Assembly: GCA_021788565.1 (NCBI GenBank)
Contig: JAJYKO010000499.1
Coordinates: forward strand, 1 to 5,200
Direction: 5' to 3'
Origin: Chloroflexota bacterium
GTDB taxonomy: Bacteria > Chloroflexota > UBA6077
Length of the DNA: 5,200 bases
Made by a program: the position numbers and the translations under genes. Under the pieces are notes generated by a model. It saw only the letters and a list, made by a program, of their open reading frames with translations. It had not been told where the DNA came from and made no database searches. Each line of letters starts with the position of its first letter. Position 1 is the stretch's first letter. Shown piece by piece: positions 4,532 through 5,200 of this stretch.

Positions 4532-5200
4532 TTGAAGACTATCCAGGAACTCCGCTTGGTTGACCTGACCCTGCCCATCGTCGAGCACTGGCGCTTCCAA
4601 CCGCGCATCGAGACAGTCTCGAGCATCAGCGCGGGTGGTCTCGCCAACAGTTCGCGCATCACGTTGGGTACCCACGCATTTACCCACGTCGATCCCCCTG
4701 CCCACATGATCCCGGGCGGCAAGCCCCTGAATCAGGTGCCGATTGATCAGTGGTGGGGCGAGGCCGTGGTCGTGGACCTGACCGACAAGAGCGACAACGA
4801 GGCTATCAGGGCAGCCGACCTCGAGGAGCGGGGACAAGATCTCGTGGCCGGAGACATCGCCCTGCTGCGCACCGACCTCGGCCTTCGCTTGTCGTGGCGG
4901 GAGCGGGACTTCTGGGATCGTTCTCCCTTCGTGGATCGGTCGGGGGCCGAGTGGCTGGCAAACAGGGGTGTGAAGGCGGTAGGCTACGACTTCCCGCAGG
5001 ATTACTCCATTCGCGAACTGAGCAAGCGCAAGGTCACCCTCCAAGAGATGCCGTGTCACGAGGTCCTTCTCGGCAGCGGCATAGTCCAGGTCGAGTACCT
5101 GTGCAACCTGCATCTGCTCGAGCAGCAGAGGGTGCTCTTCTTCGCGATGCCGCTTAGCCTGGGTCCCATTGACGGCTCGCCCTGTCGGGCCTTTGCGCTC
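4532..5200 (+). CDS. Cyclase-family (kynurenine formamidase-like) metal-dependent hydrolase, 3' end cut
   Basis: 223 codons are open to the window edge, ending within the typical C-terminal motif DGSPCRAFAL (214-223), so only a short tail is probably missing. Start: TTG at 4532, with GGAGGGG (4518-4524) 7 nt upstream, one of the strongest ribosome sites in the window; no in-frame ATG gives a full-length protein. Seen: the family's HxGTHxDxPxH motif as H48-A-F-T-H52-V-D54-P-P-A-H58, with Phe where Gly is usual, plus H176 (PCHEVLL) and E188 (VEYLCNL) expected at the metal site. Members hydrolyse amide or cyclic bonds (N-formylkynurenine, isatin and similar) with Zn or Mn in the cytoplasm. No other tryptophan-degradation gene is visible, so a kynurenine role is unsupported. 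It follows the GntR regulator in the same direction after 132 bp and may be its target. Confidence 0.88.
   Translation, partial: MKTIQELRLVDLTLPIVEHWRFQPRIETVSSISAGGLANSSRITLGTHAFTHVDPPAHMIPGGKPLNQVPIDQWWGEAVVVDLTDKSDNEAIRAADLEERGQDLVAGDIALLRTDLGLRLSWRERDFWDRSPFVDRSGAEWLANRGVKAVGYDFPQDYSIRELSKRKVTLQEMPCHEVLLGSGIVQVEYLCNLHLLEQQRVLFFAMPLSLGPIDGSPCRAFAL

Noticed and set aside
4502..5113. Long minus-strand open frame opposite the cyclase gene
   Set aside because: It is the shadow of the cyclase coding frame, which carries conserved metal-site motifs throughout.
4532..5200. Assignment as kynurenine formamidase KynB
   Set aside because: The signature has Phe instead of Gly and no kynurenine-pathway gene is nearby; the cyclase family covers several substrates.

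Overview
The window is a GC-rich bacterial chromosomal segment with five protein-coding genes and short intergenic gaps. Two genes are cut by the window edges: the cobyrinate diamide synthase at the left and the cyclase-family hydrolase at the right. No rRNA, tRNA, CRISPR array, transposase or integrase is visible. A B12 biosynthesis gene, a tungsten-enzyme radical SAM maturase, an FCD-type GntR regulator and period-7 tandem repeats together would fit an environmental lineage such as Chloroflexota. That placement is a guess from gene content, not a demonstrated assignment.

Layout: (1) 1-964, minus strand: cobB/cbiA, 321 codons visible, missing its C-terminal glutaminase part. Its inter-domain linker is encoded by a composite of four different heptamer tandem repeats (193-301). 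(2) 965-1205: divergent intergenic region with two overlapping, mutually exclusive hairpins (1081-1109) and an extended -10 promoter for the next gene. (3) 1206-2465, plus strand: radical SAM protein with a CxxxCxxC motif, a SPASM-like cysteine-rich tail and an AbrB-like N-terminus, closest to the tungsten-oxidoreductase maturase family. (4) 2466-2605: convergent junction with a strong hairpin. (5) 2606-3340, minus strand: metallo-beta-lactamase-fold hydrolase resembling N-acyl-homoserine lactonases. (6) 3341-3634: divergent intergenic region with a weak promoter for the hydrolase, a 16-bp inverted repeat, a good sigma-70-type promoter for the regulator and a GTATAC core at its predicted start point. 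(7) 3635-4399, plus strand: GntR-family regulator, FadR/FCD subfamily. (8) 4400-4531: gap with a hairpin. (9) 4532-5200+, plus strand: cyclase-family (kynurenine-formamidase-like) metal-dependent hydrolase starting at TTG, cut near its C-terminus.

The right half (hydrolase, GntR regulator, cyclase-family hydrolase) looks like a small catabolic locus in which an FCD regulator, probably sensing an organic acid, controls itself and one or both flanking hydrolases. The substrate cannot be read from the sequence. The left half pairs two unrelated cofactor-type genes transcribed divergently. The radical SAM gene is an orphan here, because no tungsten oxidoreductase lies next to it in the window. 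I see no clearly new multi-gene system. The most unusual signals are the stacked heptamer arrays inside cobB, the overlapping hairpins at 1081-1109, and small departures from family consensus in the regulator and the cyclase.
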